5,657 bases of DNA from the NCBI GenBank assembly GCA_015487455.1, contig WFPR01000220.1, positions 1-5,657 on the forward strand, written 5' to 3'. The translations under genes and the position numbers were made by a program. Position 1 is the stretch's first letter, and each line of letters starts with the position of its first letter. The notes beneath the pieces are model-generated. The model searched no databases, was not told the origin of the DNA, and was given only the letters and a program-made list of their open reading frames with translations. The DNA comes from Candidatus Bipolaricaulota bacterium. Its GTDB lineage: Bacteria > Bipolaricaulota > Bipolaricaulia > RBG-16-55-9. Positions 4,816 through 5,657 of the stretch are shown here, piece after piece.

Positions 4816-5657
4816 ATGGCTCTAAAGGCCCTCCCGATGGAGACGGTGGGCGCGAGCGCGGGCGCGAGGGGGGAGCGGGGTCGCTTCCCCCTCGCCGCTT
4901 GGGCTTCGGGACGTCCCTCGACGCGGGCTCCGCACGGGCTCGGGCTCGGGGTCTGGGCGCTCGCCCTGCTCCTCGCGCTGCCGCTCCTCCCCGCGCTCAC
5001 GGGCTTGATCGCGCTCGCGCTCGACGGCGGGCTCTGGGCCCACCTCTGGAGCACGATCCTGCCCGAGCGCCTGTGGAACACCCTCGTGCTGGCGGTGGGC
5101 GTCGGGCTCGGGACCCTCGCGCTGGGGACGGGGCTGGCCTGGCTGGTGACGGCCTATCGCTTCCCCGGGCGCGGGCTGTTCGCGTGGGCGCTGTTCCTGC
5201 CGCTGGCCGTCCCCTCGTACGTGCTGGGCTACGTCTACATGGCCACGCTGGACGCCGCCGGGCCCCTCCAGCGGGCGCTGGGGACGGGCTGGAACGTGAG
5301 GACGGGCCTCTGGGCTGTAATCGTGCTGACGTTGGCGCTCTACCCCTACGTCTACGGGCTGGCGCGGGCGGCGTTCCGCGAGCTGCCCCGGGGCGCCTGG
5401 GAGGCGGCGCGGCTGCTCGGGGGCTCCAAGTGGGCCGCGTTCCGGCGGGTGGCGCTCCCGCTGGCCCGCCCCTCGCTGGCCGCCGGGACGGCCCTCGCCG
5501 TGATGGAGGCCCTCACCGACTTCGCCGTCGTGGGCTTCTTCAACTTCCCGACGCTGTCCGAGGGCATCGTCCGCGTCTGGCGCGGGATGATGGCCCGGGA
5601 GGCCGCGCTCGGGCTCGCCGGGCTGTTGCTGCTGGTCGCGCTCGGGGGGCTCTGGGC
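4816..5657 (+). CDS. ferric-iron ABC transporter permease (FutB/FbpB type), N-terminal part, runs off the window
   Basis: The frame is open from ATG 4816 to the window end: 280 codons plus two bases. An in-frame TGA at 4798-4800 excludes an earlier start; GGGAG at 4802-4806 is a usable ribosome binding site, and ATG 4837 is an alternative. After a 40-residue basic, non-conserved leader come membrane segments at about 43-69, 87-113, 121-145, 164-186 and 218-242, with another starting near 263. The ABC-permease EAA motif is clear: EAA at 196-198, Gly202, and VALP at 212-215, the loop that contacts the ATPase. YPYVYGLARAAF (176-187) and MEALTDFAVVGFF (230-242) are typical of iron-type permeases. 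The family is usually a fused two-domain protein of over 500 residues, so about half is missing. It forms the membrane channel for the iron-binding protein encoded just upstream. Confidence 0.93.
   Translation, partial: MALKALPMETVGASAGARGERGRFPLAAWASGRPSTRAPHGLGLGVWALALLLALPLLPALTGLIALALDGGLWAHLWSTILPERLWNTLVLAVGVGLGTLALGTGLAWLVTAYRFPGRGLFAWALFLPLAVPSYVLGYVYMATLDAAGPLQRALGTGWNVRTGLWAVIVLTLALYPYVYGLARAAFRELPRGAWEAARLLGGSKWAAFRRVALPLARPSLAAGTALAVMEALTDFAVVGFFNFPTLSEGIVRVWRGMMAREAALGLAGLLLLVALGGLW

Noticed and set aside
4062..5081. 339-codon - strand open frame opposite the iron-binding protein and permease
   Set aside because: Low-complexity Arg/Pro/Ala/Gly translation opposite two well-supported genes.

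Overview
The window is GC-rich (about 70% or more in most genes) and every gene I can support lies on the + strand. It holds six protein genes, two of them cut by the window edges, and one long regulatory gap. The organism is a GC-rich bacterium that I cannot place more precisely. The iron-binding protein has a cleavable-looking signal peptide but no lipobox cysteine, which fits a diderm with a periplasm better than a monoderm. No mobile element, CRISPR array, tRNA or rRNA is visible.

Layout. Positions 1-645 are the C-terminal 214 residues of an AMP-forming acyl/acetyl-CoA synthetase. Next comes a tightly packed unit: a TSUP-family (TauE/SafE-like) membrane transporter (699-1481), an unrecognised 80-residue protein with three predicted membrane segments (1500-1742), and the molybdenum-cofactor enzyme MoeA (1747-2970). 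Gaps inside this unit are 18 and 4 bases, so co-transcription and translational coupling are likely. After 57 bases follows a Fur-superfamily regulator (3028-3432). It carries the full set of residues typical of PerR, the peroxide-sensing branch, including Asp rather than Glu at the diagnostic position.

The gap at 3433-3704 (272 bases) is the most interesting part. It contains a perfect TTGACA -35 hexamer and a perfect 7-1-7 inverted repeat in the promoter spacer, the same geometry as Fur and PerR boxes but with a different sequence. An AT-rich Fur-box-like dyad lies just upstream. Downstream is a leader of about 170 nt with nested and competing stems. It ends in a 13-bp, single-bulge hairpin that would hide the very strong Shine-Dalgarno sequence of the next gene. 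I read this as two candidate layers of control: a metal- or redox-responsive repressor at the promoter, and an RNA switch on translation.

The controlled gene (3705-4793) encodes a FutA/FbpA-type ferric-iron periplasmic binding protein with the full His/Tyr ligand set. It is followed 22 bases later by the N-terminal part of its FutB/FbpB-type permease (4816 to the window end). An ATPase gene would be expected nearby but is not in view. The right half thus reads as a metalloregulator next to a regulated ferric-iron importer, and the left half as a molybdenum-cofactor gene with two membrane proteins of unknown substrate.
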